Below are positions 62,801 to 64,000 of a stretch of DNA of 64,000 bases, one piece after another (position 1 is the first letter of the stretch; each line of letters starts with the position of its first letter). The stretch spans positions 15,751,579-15,815,578 of the forward strand of contig OY829652.1 in assembly GCA_963691815.1 (NCBI GenBank), given 5' to 3'. The position numbers and the translations under genes were made by a program. This DNA is from Echiichthys vipera. Taxonomy: Eukaryota; Chordata; Actinopteri; Perciformes; Trachinidae. The notes beneath the pieces are model-generated. The model did not search any database. It saw only the letters and a list, made by a program, of their open reading frames with translations, and had not been told where the DNA came from.

Positions 62801-64000
62801 CAATGTTTCTACATCAGTAACATGTAGTGGAGTACACCCAGCCCTGTGCTCATTACGGAGCCATATTCATTAGGGTAAAACCTGAATAATGACAGCTGCT
62901 TTGAAGTTTGTTTTAATCAAATTTGAATGAGAAAAACAGCATAAAGTGCCCAGCTCCAACACAATAGTCTCAGTATGAAATATACATTAGATAGGCGGTA
63001 TCATCCATTAATAGCCTGTCAGCTAGTGTTGTCCAAGGAGGCTCATTGGAATATCATTAAGACAGGGCACTGGAGCTGGGATGGGGCACATGTGATTCGA
63101 AATACAATACTACAATACCTGACTGTATATAGTGTATTTATCCTTATGTAATCATTTGCATTCAGCCTTGCAGACCACACCGCTCATTGGGATGCTGTGT
63201 CAGAGCCCTGGTTGCTATGCTACTTGCTGCACCTTACGGCAATACTGCATGGACCATTGTGTTACATGACCACAGTTTAGGAAGCACATATTATTTTAGG
63301 GTGGTAAATGTCATATTTTTGCATTGCTTGCATCACAGCAGATGTTAGTTTTCTACCTGCATCTGATTTGTCACATTTCGTATACATAATTAGGGGTAGG
63401 CCAACCATCAGGCCTACACCTGAAACTGAAAATAATCAACTGACCTACAGGATGGGTGCAGGGTCTGTCTAGAAAACACATAGTCCTATCTTTTCCTGTA
63501 GCTGTCGTGCTGTCTATAATCACAAAAACGTGTCTGTACAGATAAGGACCAAGACACGTTCATTAACCATCATTCAGCCTCCGTTACCATATATGGCAAG
63601 AGCCCTGGTGGATGCAAGGTGGCGGACGCTGGAGCATCAGTGCTCAATGTGTGTCCTCACACGCTGAACCAGAAGCCGCGCACACAGCGATACATGCGCA
63701 TTCTTTTAAGTGAATTGCGGACATCCACTATCACACATCCCCCTGACATGCATTAGTTAATCTATTAACCTACCTATGAATTCCTCGTCATCATCGTCGT
63801 CGTCCTCTCCGTTTTCCGAATCGATCTGCATGGCTTCGTCAATGAAATTGACCGCTTTTCCAGGTCTTGGGGCCGAATTTTGGTCATTGCCAAATGAGGC
63901 CTCTTTGGTCTCCCTTTCCTTCAGCTGGGTGAAGTACTGTAACGCAAACTCAAGCAAATCCCTGGGCTGATTCCTCAACACTTCCACGGTAAAGCTCTGT
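56806..64000 (-). CDS. prkar2b: cAMP-dependent protein kinase type II-beta regulatory subunit (5' end cut by window edge)
   Basis: This is the regulatory subunit of PKA. It dimerises, docks on AKAPs and holds the catalytic subunits inactive until two cAMP molecules bind each chain. The eleven coding exons on the minus strand are 64000-63774 (partial), 62701-62666, 61763-61711, 61466-61383, 61140-61034, 60850-60697, 58456-58355, 58265-58191, 57375-57307, 57211-57076 and 56939-56806. All visible junctions have AG/GT signals and the frame stays open through 391 codons to TGA. In order the protein shows an RII docking helix (FTVEVLRNQPRDLLEFAL), an acidic linker, the RRAS inhibitor and autophosphorylation site, and two cyclic-nucleotide-binding domains, each with an FGELAL...PRAA phosphate-binding cassette. 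An RRAS serine (not a pseudosubstrate Ala/Gly) marks type II, and the sequence is closer to RII-beta than RII-alpha as I recall them. The start codon and about 14 residues lie past 64000. One oddity is Asp for Gly in IDQDDDGDNF. Confidence 0.96.
57076..57211 (-). CDS. prkar2b: prkar2b exon 10: phosphate-binding cassette of cAMP-binding domain B
   Basis: A 136-nt exon with a pyrimidine-rich acceptor ending TTGCCAG and a GTATAT donor. It encodes a charged variable loop (TKKDQEDEEV), then CSRGQYFGELALVTNKPRAA with the Glu and Arg that contact cAMP ribose and phosphate. The last exon (56939-56806) follows with VMDVKAFERLLGPCMDIMKR and the C-terminal helix, ending HQSA-stop. Confidence 0.94.
57423..57658 (-). 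mobile_element. tRNA-derived SINE in prkar2b intron 8
   Basis: On the minus strand the head reads GGTGGCAGTAGCTCAGTC. This has an A-box (TAGCTCAGTC...GG) and, about 45 nt later, a B-box-like TTGTTCAAGTCCC. A body of ~150 nt and an A-rich tail (AAATAACAG...AAAAAAATAAA) follow. The head is closely similar to the copy at 24.8-25.15 kb, so both belong to one family. Confidence 0.7.
61034..61140 (-). CDS. prkar2b: prkar2b exon 5: start of cAMP-binding domain A
   Basis: This exon encodes EEMSQVLDAMFEKFFTEGEH followed by IIDQDDDGDNFYVIE. It is the first half of CNB-A, with the N3A-type helix and the loop before the phosphate-binding cassette. The usual QGDxGDNFY motif reads QDDDGDNFY here. Exon 6 (60850-60697) completes the domain with GSFGELALMYNTPRAATI, which keeps the cAMP-contacting Glu and Arg. 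Confidence 0.93.
61502..61615 (-). repeat. LINE/SINE-type tail with (TTTGA)n end in prkar2b intron 3
   Basis: On the minus strand GCACTTTGCCCGACC is followed by GCTCTATAAATAAAG and a TTTGATTTGATTTGA tail. This is the usual end of an L2-like element or dependent SINE in teleosts. It makes up nearly half of the 244-bp intron. Confidence 0.55.
62666..62701 (-). CDS. prkar2b: prkar2b exon 2: inhibitor site RRAS (36 nt)
   Basis: A 36-nt exon between a TTTTGCAG acceptor and a GTGAGT donor. It reads APVINRFIRRAS, followed by Val from the next exon. RRAS-V is the RII inhibitor sequence that occupies the PKA catalytic cleft and is itself phosphorylated. The human exon has the same boundaries and nearly the same residues. 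Confidence 0.93.
63774..64000 (-). CDS. prkar2b: prkar2b exon 1 (partial): dimerisation/docking domain and acidic linker
   Basis: The exon enters from the right edge in phase (one leftover base, then 75 codons) and ends at a GTAGGT donor after codon base 1. It encodes most of the RII-alpha-type dimerisation/docking helices, which bind AKAP amphipathic helices, then a linker with VNFIDEAMQIDSENGEDDDD. The linker is much shorter than the Gly/Ala-rich human RII-beta one but keeps the VNF...MQ.DSE.GE core. Confidence 0.93.

Overview
The window is vertebrate nuclear DNA, most likely from a teleost fish. It has AT-rich non-coding sequence, multi-exon genes with GT-AG introns, long CT and GT microsatellites, tRNA-derived SINEs, L2/RTE-like LINE tails and MITE-like inverted-repeat elements of the kinds common in fish. 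Nothing prokaryotic, viral or organellar was seen.

Two protein-coding genes can be read with confidence, both on the minus strand and head to tail at the right end. The first is prkar2b, the type II-beta regulatory subunit of cAMP-dependent protein kinase. Its coding exons run from beyond the right edge to a stop at 56806, and only the first ~14 codons are missing. The second is hbp1, the HMG-box transcription factor 1. It has a likely 5' exon at about 55040-55090 and coding exons from 53647 to 48751. Every exon junction given here was checked for splice signals and reading frame. The order and direction (prkar2b then hbp1) match the human 7q22 locus, so the pair looks like an old syntenic block. 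The two transcripts are probably separated by less than 0.5 kb, and that gap carries four minus-strand CCAAT boxes that probably serve hbp1. The proteins do different jobs (cytoplasmic cAMP sensing and nuclear transcriptional control of the cell cycle), and nothing in the sequence implies they act together.

The left 48 kb (1 to about 48700) is a gene desert at the level I can read by eye. I found no confident exon there. In particular I did not recognise COG5, which converges on HBP1 in human. What is visible is repeat material: a 144-bp CT tract (4.5 kb), an RTE/Rex3-like LINE end with an in-frame stop (10.7 kb), a long foldback element (12.2 kb), a MITE-like repeat (20.1 kb), a GAGT array (24.0 kb), a tRNA-SINE (24.8 kb), a hAT-like terminal-repeat element holding a broken piggyBac-type transposase (29.2-30.1 kb), L2-like tails (42.6 and 47.0 kb) and a degenerate 38-bp minisatellite (44.6-45.0 kb). 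Three open, splice-flanked or compositionally odd stretches (26.54, 28.0 and 35.9-36.7 kb) are listed as weak candidates for unrecognised exons.

I did not find a convincing previously undescribed system. The observations most worth a second look are a Gly-to-Asp change in the first cAMP-binding domain of prkar2b, the spliced upstream ORF in the hbp1 leader, the missing COG5 neighbour, and the mismatch between ends and cargo in the 29-30 kb transposon.
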